Positions 1-6,571 are shown, counted from the first letter of the stretch. The stretch: DNA of 16,149 nucleotides from Cytophagales bacterium (GCA_014379925.1 JACMKY010000381.1:1-16149); one strand, 5' to 3'. Notes: generated by a model from the letters alone, not told the origin. Program-made: numbers and translations.

Positions 1-105
1 ATGCCCGAACTGAAGTGGCGGTTGGGCTACCCCTCTGCCCTGCTGTTGATGCTGCTCTCCTCCGGCCTCACCCTGCTGTTCTTCCGCCGGAAGCGGTGGC
101 TGTGA
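1..105 (+). CDS. corA: CorA-family Mg2+/Co2+ transporter, 3' end only
   Basis: Partial gene: only the last 34 codons and the TGA stop are present, and the true start lies upstream of the window. The reading frame opens with MPELKW, then GYP, a hydrophobic run of about 16 residues and FFRRKRWL at the very end. This is the classic CorA C-terminus, in which the pore GMN motif is followed closely by a periplasmic MPEL loop, the last transmembrane helix and a basic tail (E. coli CorA ends with MPELKW, GYP and KRKNWL). CorA is a homopentameric inner-membrane channel for magnesium and cobalt. The GMN motif itself is just outside the window and cannot be checked. The gene converges on the sulfatase gene 91 bp away, so no functional link is implied. 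The ATG at base 1 is an internal methionine, not the start. Confidence 0.85.
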   Translation: MPELKWRLGYPSALLLMLLSSGLTLLFFRRKRWL

Positions 106-136
106 AGGGAGCCGGTATCTATATCCGCTTCGGCGC

Positions 137-162
137 GCTGGTGCGTTCGCAGTGGAACCAGC
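137..162. terminator. Weak hairpin between convergent genes
   Basis: GCTGGT at 137-142 pairs with ACCAGC at 157-162 across a 14-nt loop that itself holds GCG/CGC. It lies 31 bp after the corA stop and 33 bp after the sulfatase stop on the other strand, where a bidirectional terminator would be expected. There is no T-run directly next to it, so this is only a candidate. Confidence 0.25.
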
Positions 163-195
163 ACTTTATAGACCGACGCTGGTTAATATTTCGCA

Positions 196-1524
196 TCACA
201 ACGGTATCGGCTTCAGGACGGTCTTTTCCCATTTAGCATACTTTTCTTTTAAAAAGGTAAAAATAGTTTCTTCCTTTGCTTTAAGGTCATTCTTCTCCTT
301 TTGGTCAGCAGCCAGATTAAAGAGATATTCTCCTTTCTCATCCTGCAAGTATTTCCAATTCCCGTCTCTGATGGCTTTTTGTTTGCTGCGTTGAAATGTT
401 CGCCAGTAAATTGTACGTTCTATTGTTTTTTTTGCCCCGGTTAAAATTGGCATCAGGTCTATTCCGTCTAAAGGAAACCTTCGGTGGGCGTTTGCTTCTC
501 CCAGTGATAGAATCGTAGCTGTCCAGTCCATCGTGATGGCCACCTGTTGGGTGATCACACCAGGGTTAATCTTACCTGTCCACCTGACAAACGCCGGCAC
601 TCTTATTCCCCCTTCCCATAGCGTACCCTTGGCGTTTGTTAACCCTCCGTTATCCGAATATCTTTCACCTCCGTTGTCGTTGGTGAAGATAACCATTGTT
701 TGATTGGATAATTGCTCGTCATCCAATGTCTTCATAATGCTTTGAACGCCATCATCCAAACTTCTCATCATCTCGGCATAAACCGCGGGAGAGCCTCCCT
801 TCCTAAAATCAATCGAATCCGCGTAAGGTTTATCGTTTGATCCTTGCCAGGGCCAATGGGGTGCAGTATAGGTAATGGTTAGAAAAAAAGGTTTGTTGTG
901 TTTCTGCTTAATGAACGCAACTGCTTTTTGAGAAAACAAATCGGTTAGATAGCCTTCCGGATACACGGGGGTGTCATTTTCATACAGGTCGTGGGTTCGC
1001 CCGTCACCTTTGTGGGAGATGTAATCAGCAGCACCCGTGTGGATTCCGAAAAAATAATCGAACCCATTCTTAACGGGGCGGTGGTGGGGGAGAAAACCCA
1101 AATGCCATTTTCCCACCAATGCCGTTTCATAACCGCCCGCTTTCATCAAAGTCGCAACGGAGGGATAGTCAGAAGTCAATCCAAAAATACTGTCTCTTTT
1201 TGTAGAAGTGAGGGGTTCTATCAGCCCTACCGGCGTTCTTGCCGGATAACGCCCCGTCATAAGTGCGGTGCGGGTTGGGGTGCAAAGTGGTCCTGCTGAA
1301 TAAGCATTAACAAATTTCATTCCTTGTGAAGCCAGTTTGTCCAGACTGGGTGTTAGGTATTCTTTACGTCCGTAACCACTCAGATCCCCGTATCCCATAT
1401 CATCCGTCATGATGAAGATGATATTCGGACGCTGAGATTGAGCATTTGCGTAGACAAAAATTGTCAAAATGATTAAGATTACGCTTTTTTTTAATTGGGC
1501 ATAGGTCGAACAAAACATAAGCAT
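196..1524 (-). CDS. Secreted Cys-type sulfatase (arylsulfatase A-like)
   Basis: A 442-residue sulfatase that hydrolyses a sulfate ester, most likely on a sulfated carbohydrate. Residues 12-28 form a hydrophobic signal peptide ending in ANA before QSQ, so the enzyme is exported. Residues 33-42 (PNIIFIMTDD) give the metal-binding Asp pair D41/D42. C81 starts CTPTRTALMTG, the sulfatase signature: C81 would be converted to formylglycine, with R85 in support. GKWHLG at 138-143 gives K139 and H141; H223, D282/N283 in TNDNGG and K299 complete the expected active-site set. The length is normal for a short family S1 sulfatase and no key residue is missing. Either Met1 or Met3 could be the start. Maturation would need a formylglycine-generating enzyme or anSME, which is not in this window. 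The coding sequence is distinctly AT-rich (17 and 25 G/C per 60 in sampled lines) compared with about 40 in the FecR gene, which hints at transfer. Substrate and exact S1 subfamily are not readable here. Confidence 0.97.
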   Translation of the reverse strand: MLMFCSTYAQLKKSVILIILTIFVYANAQSQRPNIIFIMTDDMGYGDLSGYGRKEYLTPSLDKLASQGMKFVNAYSAGPLCTPTRTALMTGRYPARTPVGLIEPLTSTKRDSIFGLTSDYPSVATLMKAGGYETALVGKWHLGFLPHHRPVKNGFDYFFGIHTGAADYISHKGDGRTHDLYENDTPVYPEGYLTDLFSQKAVAFIKQKHNKPFFLTITYTAPHWPWQGSNDKPYADSIDFRKGGSPAVYAEMMRSLDDGVQSIMKTLDDEQLSNQTMVIFTNDNGGERYSDNGGLTNAKGTLWEGGIRVPAFVRWTGKINPGVITQQVAITMDWTATILSLGEANAHRRFPLDGIDLMPILTGAKKTIERTIYWRTFQRSKQKAIRDGNWKYLQDEKGEYLFNLAADQKEKNDLKAKEETIFTFLKEKYAKWEKTVLKPIPL

Positions 1525-1623
1525 TCATTTAAATTGTGGTGCCCCATTGAACTGGCCACTGACGCCCGCAAGGGGTGGTGGCGTGCTGGTCAGCCAATGT
1601 TGCGAGTGGTCACTTTACACAAC

Positions 1624-1660
1624 CGCGGTTCCGGTCGGTCCGCCGAAGCGGGGAACCGCG
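1624..1660. repeat. Nested inverted repeat (9-bp stem around 4-bp stem)
   Basis: CGCGGTTCC at 1624-1632 is the exact reverse complement of GGAACCGCG at 1652-1660. Inside the loop, CCGC at 1640-1643 and GCGG at 1648-1651 form a second stem around a CGAA tetraloop. There is no T-run after it on either strand, so it does not look like an ordinary intrinsic terminator. It could be part of a folded RNA or a protein-binding palindrome. Confidence 0.7.
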
Positions 1661-1924
1661 ACCGTCCTTGCTTGGGCTCAAACCTTACAAACCGGCGGGC
1701 ATCCGGTCACGCGTAGCCTGCCTGGGCGAAGCTTGACAACAAAATACAATCCGCTTTTGCGCGTAGTCTTGTCCGCCGTGCCCGAGGAAACGGGTCTGGT
1801 GTTGCCTAAAACCTACCTCGTTTTGGTGGGCGTTGAGCCGACTGTGGAAAGGTGCAAGACGGGCAGCGTACCGGGCGTTATCCCTTCGGCAAAATCTCCG
1901 GCTGCGCAAACCTACGCGGTAAAA

Positions 1925-2003
1925 TGCATTTAATGCAAGTTTGAACAGGGTGCTTCACCACGCTACGTGACAAAGCACTGCTATATCGAGAATGCATTGC
2001 ATT
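1925..2003. repeat. Cluster of TGCATT/AATGCA motifs
   Basis: TGCATT (1925-1930) and AATGCA (1932-1937) form a 13-bp near-palindrome with a single central base. About 55 bp later AATGCATT (1991-1998) is a perfect 8-bp palindrome, followed by a further GCATT (1999-2003). The motifs lie in the gene-free tract, downstream of the GAF-receptor gene and upstream of the sulfatase gene on the - strand. This could be an operator array or chance in an AT-richer patch. Confidence 0.45.
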
Positions 2004-2108
2004 GAGTAGACAATGCCGGTCAGGGCGTAGCTAAATTTTTCGGGTTCCCGGGGTGAAGGTGGATGATCAACCGCTGAAGAGCCGTTGGCCGGCCAAGCGA
2101 AAGCCACC

Positions 2109-2143
2109 CGGCAACGTTCCGCAAAATGGCACCGTTGCTGCCG
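2109..2143 (-). terminator. Candidate terminator hairpin after the GAF-receptor gene
   Basis: GCAACG at 2111-2116 pairs with CGTTGC at 2133-2138. CGG at 2109-2111 and CCG at 2141-2143 can extend the stem past a bulge. On the - strand it begins about 45 bp after the stop codon of the GAF-receptor gene. It lacks a clear U-run, so intrinsic termination is only a possibility. Confidence 0.3.
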
Positions 2144-2187
2144 AAAGGGGAAGTCGGATGGCGGCGCAAAGAGTGATTCCCGCCGTT

Positions 2188-3624
2188 TCAGGCCGTACCG
2201 AGCGTTTTCTTCAATTGGCTGATTTCCTGCGCTTGCTGGCTCAAAAGCGTTTGGTACTCGGCGAGCCGACGCTCGGATTCTTCCTGCGTCGCCTTCAGTT
2301 CCTCCACGTTCTGACGCATTTCTTCTTCCTGGGCGTGCATCTGTTCCGTCAACTGCTTCGATTCCTGGAGCAAAAGGTTGGTTTTCTGGGTGACCCGAAC
2401 CGATACGAGCGTGGCGGCCAGGCTTTCTGCCACTTTCTCCAAAAATGCGATTTCGAAGGATTTGAATTCCCGGAACGAAGCCAACTCAATGGCCCCCACT
2501 ACTTGCTGGCTGGCTCGGAGAGGGAGGATGAGGATGCTGCGTGGGTTGGCTCCGCCCAGCCCGGAAGTAATGAGCAGGTAGTCGTTGGGTACCTCCGTCA
2601 GGTAAATGGTGCTTTGCTCGCGGATCGCCTGTCCAACCAGACCCTCGCCCATTTCCAGCCGTTTCTTGAGGTGCTTTCGTCGTTCGTAGGCGTAACAGGC
2701 CATCAGGTTGATGTGCGGGTCCGCTTCGTCCTCGCCCTGAACGACAAAAACGCCCCCTTGCTGCGCATTCAGGTATTTGACGAGCTTGGTGATTACACTC
2801 ACCGCCAGTTCTTCCGGGTTGCCCTGGTTGGCCCGCAGTAGTTCACCCACTTCCGCCAGTCCGAGGTTGGAAAACTTTTCTTGCTGGTCCCGGGCTTGGG
2901 ATTCCATCAGGTTGGTGCGCATGTTGAGGAGCGAATGGCCCAATTCGTCCTGTTCGGCGGCGGCAACCGATTGCGCCAGGTCTCCTTTGGCCAATTCGAG
3001 GACAAAATCGACGTTTCGCTTCATCAGGGTGACCTGCTTCTCCATCTGGTGATGGTCTTCCGCGCGTAGCCGGCTGTTTCTTCTCAGGATGATTGCCCAC
3101 CAACCGCACACGGCACTGTGAAAAGCGACCAACCCGCAGTGGTAATAAAGCGTTTGCAAGTTTAAACCCTCCGCATTGATGAAATAAGCGCCCATTCCCG
3201 CTACCCCGGTCAGTTGCAAGTAAAAGAAGAAACTGTGGTGAGCGATGGTTAAAACCGCGTACGGTACCATCACGCGCCAATCCTGATAGATGATCAGGAT
3301 CGTGGCGATGATAAAGAAGAAAAAGTGCATCTCGTACATGCCGTGCATCTGTCCGATGAATTGCAGCATGAACACGGCGAAAATGCCGCTGACCACCAGC
3401 CGGGAAGCGAAAAGGTTCTTTACCGCGTACCGGGCCAACAGGTACAAGGTCAGGTTGAGCCCGCCTACGCCGAAGGCAAACCACCACGTATTGTATACGA
3501 AGCCGATCAGGATGCCGAAAACGAAGAAGGAGAGGACGAACAGCCGGATGATCCGATCCGCCCGGAGGTTAATTTCCTCCCTATCAAGGCTCGACGGGGT
3601 GAGGGCAGGGGGGGTGGGTTTCAT
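2188..3624 (-). CDS. Six-helix membrane receptor with HAMP-like, GAF and coiled-coil regions, no output domain
   Basis: A 478-residue sensor-like protein. Six hydrophobic segments are seen at about 25-44, 47-67, 72-92, 99-114, 117-139 and 160-180. The segment with MHGMYEMHFFFF (93-104), YQDWR (113-117) and AHH (128-130) resembles the His-rich membrane module found in some chemotaxis receptors and diguanylate cyclases. Residues about 200-240 (KGDL, DELG, NMRTNL) look like HAMP or signalling helices. A GAF domain follows at about 265-410, with GEGLVGQAI (326-334) and ILPL (366-369) typical of the fold. The end (412-475) is a Glu/Gln-rich coiled coil containing EEEMRQNVEELKATQEE. In relatives such a coil usually leads into a PAS or kinase domain, but here the protein stops. 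It probably signals by protein contact, or is a truncated receptor. The ligand is unknown. Its start is 9 bp after the stop of the thioredoxin-like gene, so the two are almost certainly co-transcribed. Confidence 0.9.
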   Translation of the reverse strand: MKPTPPALTPSSLDREEINLRADRIIRLFVLSFFVFGILIGFVYNTWWFAFGVGGLNLTLYLLARYAVKNLFASRLVVSGIFAVFMLQFIGQMHGMYEMHFFFFIIATILIIYQDWRVMVPYAVLTIAHHSFFFYLQLTGVAGMGAYFINAEGLNLQTLYYHCGLVAFHSAVCGWWAIILRRNSRLRAEDHHQMEKQVTLMKRNVDFVLELAKGDLAQSVAAAEQDELGHSLLNMRTNLMESQARDQQEKFSNLGLAEVGELLRANQGNPEELAVSVITKLVKYLNAQQGGVFVVQGEDEADPHINLMACYAYERRKHLKKRLEMGEGLVGQAIREQSTIYLTEVPNDYLLITSGLGGANPRSILILPLRASQQVVGAIELASFREFKSFEIAFLEKVAESLAATLVSVRVTQKTNLLLQESKQLTEQMHAQEEEMRQNVEELKATQEESERRLAEYQTLLSQQAQEISQLKKTLGTA

Positions 3625-3633
3625 ATTGGCGGT

Positions 3634-4266
3634 TTATTCCAGCTTTAATGGGAGCCCGGACCATTCACGGGTCGTTTCGGATAATTGGCAACCGTAAGAA
3701 TCCGTAGCGGCCAGGCCCAAAAGGGGAGCGGGTTGGCCAGCCACCAATGACGCCAGTGCCATTTTGACGAAGGCCGTCTTTTCGGCGGTGCAATAACGCG
3801 ATTGGTTGTAGTTTCCCCGGAAGTACAACTTGCCCGTCCGGTCCAGCAACGCGGCTTGCGGGGTAGAATACACCCCGCAAGCCTTGGCCAGTCGCTTTTC
3901 CGAATCAACCAGCATGGGTACGGTGATCGCGAAGCGCTCGGCAACGGCCCCGGGAGAAGCCGTGGTTTCCGGTAGAACGGCGTAGAACTGTACTTGATCG
4001 CCGTATTGCTTGGCCAAACTTTGGAACTGCTCCGTGTTGAACCGCGAACAGGGACAATCCGGATTGAAGAAGTGCAGCAAGACCGGCTTACCGGACCGGG
4101 TTAAGTCGGGTGCGGAAACAACTTGCCCGACCGCCACCGATTGGTAGTGGGGCGGGATTGGCGTAGGCAACCAGTAACGCATTTCCTGCCGCCAGAAAAG
4201 GTACCCAATCGAAGTGAAAAGAATGATTACCAAGCCAATCGTAGTGGTTAAGCGAGCGTAATGCAT
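3634..4266 (-). CDS. Membrane-anchored thioredoxin-like (redoxin) protein with CPC motif
   Basis: A 210-residue protein with one N-terminal transmembrane anchor (about residues 8-24) and a thioredoxin-fold domain probably facing the periplasm. The motif FFNPDCPCSRFN (66-77) places C71 and C73 in a CPC arrangement at the thioredoxin active-site position. STPQA (134-138) supplies the expected cis-proline P136. RYCTAEKTAF (157-166) and C130, C159 and C193 are further cysteines. The pattern resembles DUF6436/AhpC-TSA-like redoxins, which I recall from memory and could not search. CPC rather than CxxC suggests a thiol or disulfide chemistry different from classic thioredoxin. It is the first gene of a two-gene unit, 9 bp before the GAF receptor, and is divergent from the ECF sigma gene across 366 bp. 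A redox-sensing role with the receptor is inference. Family assignment is fairly sure; specific function is not. Confidence 0.85.
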   Translation of the reverse strand: MHYARLTTTIGLVIILFTSIGYLFWRQEMRYWLPTPIPPHYQSVAVGQVVSAPDLTRSGKPVLLHFFNPDCPCSRFNTEQFQSLAKQYGDQVQFYAVLPETTASPGAVAERFAITVPMLVDSEKRLAKACGVYSTPQAALLDRTGKLYFRGNYNQSRYCTAEKTAFVKMALASLVAGQPAPLLGLAATDSYGCQLSETTREWSGLPLKLE

Positions 4267-4632
4267 GTCCGGCGGTATTGAATATTAAAAATAAGTTGAT
4301 CGAACCGGCTTGCGCAGCGCACCGTACGAACGGCCGGGAGTTGGGGCAGCAGTGGGCGTGGCGAGTTATACAAACGTACTCATATCCAGTTGTCCACGTG
4401 ATCATAAACCCGCCGAAAATAGTACCTAAGTCAGGAACGCTCCCAAAAAGCAGGGCGGACCGGTGCACTGCGGAATGCCAGGCAGTGCCCCGTAACTCTT
4501 GGTTCAGTTCACCGGAAACCGGGCGGCCATCGTCCGATTCCGCGTCCGGAAGTACCGAACCAACTAAAAAACACCGATATCCGTGGTATTAGAATATTTT
4601 TATCAAATTGCCAGGCTTTCATTCTCTGCAAG
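4267..4632. other. Divergent intergenic region, promoters expected
   Basis: 366 bp between the divergent redoxin and ECF sigma genes, with no convincing gene. Both ends are AT-rich: TATTTTTA occurs at 4595-4602 on the + strand ahead of the sigma gene, and a similar TATTTTTA is found on the - strand near 4285-4292 ahead of the redoxin gene. These partly match the Bacteroidota -7 element TAnnTTTG, but I see no good TTTG -33 partner, so the promoters are not placed firmly. A 7-bp inverted repeat TTGGTTC (4499-4505) / GAACCAA (4557-4563) and a compact hairpin at 4462-4491 lie in the middle. Confidence 0.5.
4462..4491. repeat. Compact hairpin in the divergent intergenic region
   Basis: GCACTGC (4465-4471) is the exact reverse complement of GCAGTGC (4482-4488), with a 10-nt loop. 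After one mismatch GG (4462-4463) pairs with CC (4490-4491). It could be an operator or part of a 5' leader of either flanking gene. No T-run follows it. Confidence 0.55.
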
Positions 4633-5232
4633 ATGGCCAACCAAGCCCGTTACGTAAACCTGATCGACGCTCAAGTGTGGCTGCTCTTCAAAGAAGGAGA
4701 CGAAGAGGCACTGGTTTACTTGTACCAGCGGTTTTACCGCGACTTGTACAGTTACGGGGTAAAAGTGAGTGGCAGCCAGGAAGCGACCAAAGATGGGATT
4801 CAGGACCTGTTTACGGAATTGTGGTTGCGGCGGCAGCGGGTCAGAGAAGTGCAACGCATCAAGCCCTATCTGTTGAAGTACCTGCGCCGGAAACTGAGGA
4901 AAAAAATGGTGCAGCAGGCCCAATTCTCGGACATTGATCAGCTGGCCGAGGAAGGCTTTGAACTGGTGCTCTCTTACGAGCAGTTCTTGGTTGAGGAGCA
5001 AACCCGGGATGAATTGACCAGGAAACTGGCCACCGTGGTGCAGCAACTTACCGGACGGCAGCGGGAAATCATTTACCTGAAGTTTTACGAAGGACTGGAC
5101 TACGAAACCATCGCCCAAGTGATGGGGCTGCAGTACCAGTCCGTGCGCAACCTGCTGCACGAGGCACTCAAAGTCTTGAAAAAACACTTTTCCCTGCTCG
5201 GTTGGGCCATTATTCTCTCGGCCGTGCTGTAG
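4633..5232 (+). CDS. ECF-type RNA polymerase sigma factor (FecI-like)
   Basis: A 199-residue sigma-70 family factor of the extracytoplasmic-function type. Region 2 spans about 24-92, with YLYQRFYRDLYSYG (29-42) and DGIQDLFTELW (54-64), the core-binding and -10 recognition helices. Region 4 spans about 137-184, with LTGRQREIIYLKF (139-151) and a helix-turn-helix around DYETIAQVMGLQYQSVRNLL (156-175) for -35 recognition. Regions 1 and 3 are absent, as expected for ECF factors. The last 14 residues (FSLLGWAIILSAVL) are hydrophobic, a tail seen in a number of Bacteroidota ECF factors. It is followed by a FecR anti-sigma gene and an STN-containing SusC, so it very probably drives transcription of the SusC/SusD genes when FecR is triggered. 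Met at 4633 puts the start directly before the conserved region. Confidence 0.95.
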   Translation: MANQARYVNLIDAQVWLLFKEGDEEALVYLYQRFYRDLYSYGVKVSGSQEATKDGIQDLFTELWLRRQRVREVQRIKPYLLKYLRRKLRKKMVQQAQFSDIDQLAEEGFELVLSYEQFLVEEQTRDELTRKLATVVQQLTGRQREIIYLKFYEGLDYETIAQVMGLQYQSVRNLLHEALKVLKKHFSLLGWAIILSAVL

Positions 5233-5518
5233 CGCCCCGAAGGTCCGGCGCCCGGCTCCCCGTGCTCCACATTTCTTCTCCGCGCCGGTAACCGTTCAAC
5301 GGATTGACCGCTCCCGATGGCGCGTGGCCAGGGGCTTTTGTTGAGCGCCACTCGCTCCCCGGCTAACCGCGGACCGCGCGGGCCGGCCGGTCCGATCCGC
5401 CGGGCTGGAAATGCGTTGGGTGCCCCAAAGAAAAAATCGAAAAAAAATCAGTACATAATTCGAGATCACGGCACTTGTCACTGATTGGCGACGCTACGCC
5501 CAACCGCTTTACCACTTT
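5233..5518 (+). promoter_or_regulatory. Sigma/FecR intergenic region with palindromes and an A-rich block
   Basis: 286 bp, fairly long for a gap inside a sigma/FecR unit. It contains GCGCC (5232-5236) / GGCGC (5247-5251) directly at the sigma stop, the near-palindrome CCGTT-C-AACGG (5292-5302), TGGCGC (5318-5323) / GCGCCA (5345-5350), and GGACCG (5371-5376) / CGGTCC (5388-5393) enclosing the palindrome GGCCGGCC. An A-rich block at 5427-5450 followed by TACATAATT (5452-5460) is the most promoter-like stretch, about 60-90 bp ahead of the FecR start. FecR and the genes after it may thus have their own promoter. No -7 or -33 pair can be assigned with confidence. Confidence 0.35.
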
Positions 5519-6571
5519 ATGGAACAAAAACCCCGGACCTCCGACGATTTCCTGGCCGACGAATCTTTTCAGGCGTATGCGTTGCGGACGGACCCGGCGG
5601 CGGTGGCCCACTGGGAAAACTGGCTTGCCCAGCACCCCGAAGAAAACGAAGCCATCCGGCAGGCCCGGGAGTTCCTGCAATCGATTCACCCGCGGGCGGA
5701 AACGTTGCCAGAATCGAGTTTTCAGCAGGCGTTGCGGCAATTTGAGACCGTTCTCCGGACCAATCCCGCCCGCCCAACCCCCTGGTGGAACCGGCGCTTT
5801 CTCCCGGCTGGTCACGGATACTGGAGCCGGGCCGCGGCGGTAGCCGGACTGATGCTGTTCACGGCCCTGGCCTACTGGGGATACCAATCTTCCCGCCTGC
5901 TCACTTACCACACCAATCCGCAAGAACGGTCCACGATCATCTTGCCCGACGGTTCGGTGGTTTACCTGAATGCCAGTAGCCGCTTGAAAGTGGCCCGCCA
6001 ATGGGCACCGCAAACCCCAAGGCAGGTCTGGCTGGACGGGGAGGCCTTCTTCGACGTGCGGCACGCGCCGGCCATCGGGAGTGCCAAGTTCGTGGTCTAC
6101 ACCACCCAGGTGGAGGTTGAAGTGCTGGGTACCCGCTTCGACGTGCGGGAACGGGGCGAACAGACGAAAGTGGTACTTCATTCGGGCAGGGTAAGCCTGC
6201 GCACCGGGAGCGAAACGCCAGCCGTGGTGATGCGTCCGGGCGAACTGGTGGAAGTGTCCGAACAGCGCGACCTGACGCGCCGTCAGGTTAATCCGAACGT
6301 GATCACGCGCCGCCGGGTCAATGCGAACGTGTACAGCGCCTGGAAAGACAACCAGTTTGTCTTCGACAACACGTCCATTGGTGAAGTGGCCGAGCTCATC
6401 GAAAGCGATTTTGGCTACCGCGTGGTATTTGCGGACCGGGCGCTGATGAACCGCAAACTCACGCTCCGGATGCCCAACCGTGACCTGGATCTGTTGCTCA
6501 AGATGCTTTCCGAATCCCACGATTTAAAAATTCTGCGGCAGGGAGAGCAGATTCTGATCGACAAAAAATAA
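5519..6571 (+). CDS. FecR-family anti-sigma factor / signal transducer
   Basis: A 350-residue inner-membrane anti-sigma factor. The cytoplasmic N-terminal part (1-100) includes an HWENWLAQHPE segment (31-41) typical of the sigma-binding region in Bacteroidota FecR proteins. A single transmembrane helix lies at about 103-120. The periplasmic FecR domain covers about 128-225 (IILPDGSVVYLNASSRL at 140-156, WLDGEAFFDV at 171-180, VLGTRFDV at 202-209). A C-terminal DUF4974-like domain spans about 278-348 (FVFDNTSIGEVAELIE at 280-295). It is expected to hold the neighbouring ECF sigma factor and release it when the STN domain of SusC signals. Length is normal. The linker between the two periplasmic domains carries a 10-residue tandem duplication (253-272). 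The SusC gene starts 50 bp later, so the two are probably co-transcribed at least in part. Confidence 0.97.
   Translation: MEQKPRTSDDFLADESFQAYALRTDPAAVAHWENWLAQHPEENEAIRQAREFLQSIHPRAETLPESSFQQALRQFETVLRTNPARPTPWWNRRFLPAGHGYWSRAAAVAGLMLFTALAYWGYQSSRLLTYHTNPQERSTIILPDGSVVYLNASSRLKVARQWAPQTPRQVWLDGEAFFDVRHAPAIGSAKFVVYTTQVEVEVLGTRFDVRERGEQTKVVLHSGRVSLRTGSETPAVVMRPGELVEVSEQRDLTRRQVNPNVITRRRVNANVYSAWKDNQFVFDNTSIGEVAELIESDFGYRVVFADRALMNRKLTLRMPNRDLDLLLKMLSESHDLKILRQGEQILIDKK
6275..6334 (+). repeat. 30-bp in-frame tandem duplication in the FecR linker
   Basis: Two adjacent 30-bp units, 6275-6304 and 6305-6334, match at 24 of 30 positions by hand alignment. They encode TRRQVNPNVI and TRRRVNANVY, so the reading frame is kept and the linker between the FecR and DUF4974-like domains is lengthened by ten residues. 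Confidence 0.85.

Larger units (their letters stand above)
1525..2187. other. Gene-free tract with inverted repeats; function unknown
   Basis: About 660 bp between the starts and ends of two - strand genes. It contains short open frames on both strands, the longest a + strand frame of 128 codons at 1547-1933, but none shows a recognisable domain, signal or convincing codon pattern, so I call none of them a gene. What can be seen is base-pairing potential. ACTGGCCACT near 1550-1559 can pair, with a G:U and a mismatch, with AGTGGTCACT near 1606. There is a nested hairpin at 1624-1660, ACCGG/CCGGT at 1691-1695/1703-1707, CCCG/CGGG at 1781-1784/1791-1794, and TGCATT/AATGCA motifs at 1925-2003. 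The sulfatase promoter should lie at its left end. The rest may be a structured RNA, a decayed mobile element or a non-autonomous repeat. I recognise no known RNA family or transposase fragment in it. Confidence 0.5.

Noticed and set aside
1..105. Treating the ATG at base 1 as the start of a small membrane protein
   Set aside because: The residues match the CorA C-terminus after its GMN motif, so this is an internal methionine of a truncated gene.
1547..1933. 128-codon open frame on the + strand in the gene-free tract
   Set aside because: No signal, domain or family resemblance, odd composition, and overlapped by other open frames on both strands; more likely a chance open frame in GC-rich DNA.
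1525..2187. CRISPR array, tRNA or group II intron in the gene-free tract
   Set aside because: No regularly spaced repeats, no cloverleaf with a T-arm sequence, and no domain V-like hairpin or reverse transcriptase were found.
2053..2841. 262-codon + strand open frame opposite the GAF receptor
   Set aside because: Its Phe/Leu-rich sequence is the complement of the coiled-coil and GAF codons; no independent evidence.
4278..4592. 104-codon open frame on the + strand between the redoxin and sigma genes
   Set aside because: It fills the divergent promoter region, has no recognisable features and ends just before the sigma gene; judged non-coding.
5371..5393. GGACCG/CGGTCC hairpin considered as a terminator for the sigma gene
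   Set aside because: It lies about 140 bp after the stop, has no T-run, and its loop is another GC palindrome; kept only as part of the intergenic description.
5363..6520. 385-codon open frame antisense to the FecR gene
   Set aside because: It is the mirror of a clear FecR protein; high GC at codon ends keeps the opposite strand open. It shows no domain of its own.
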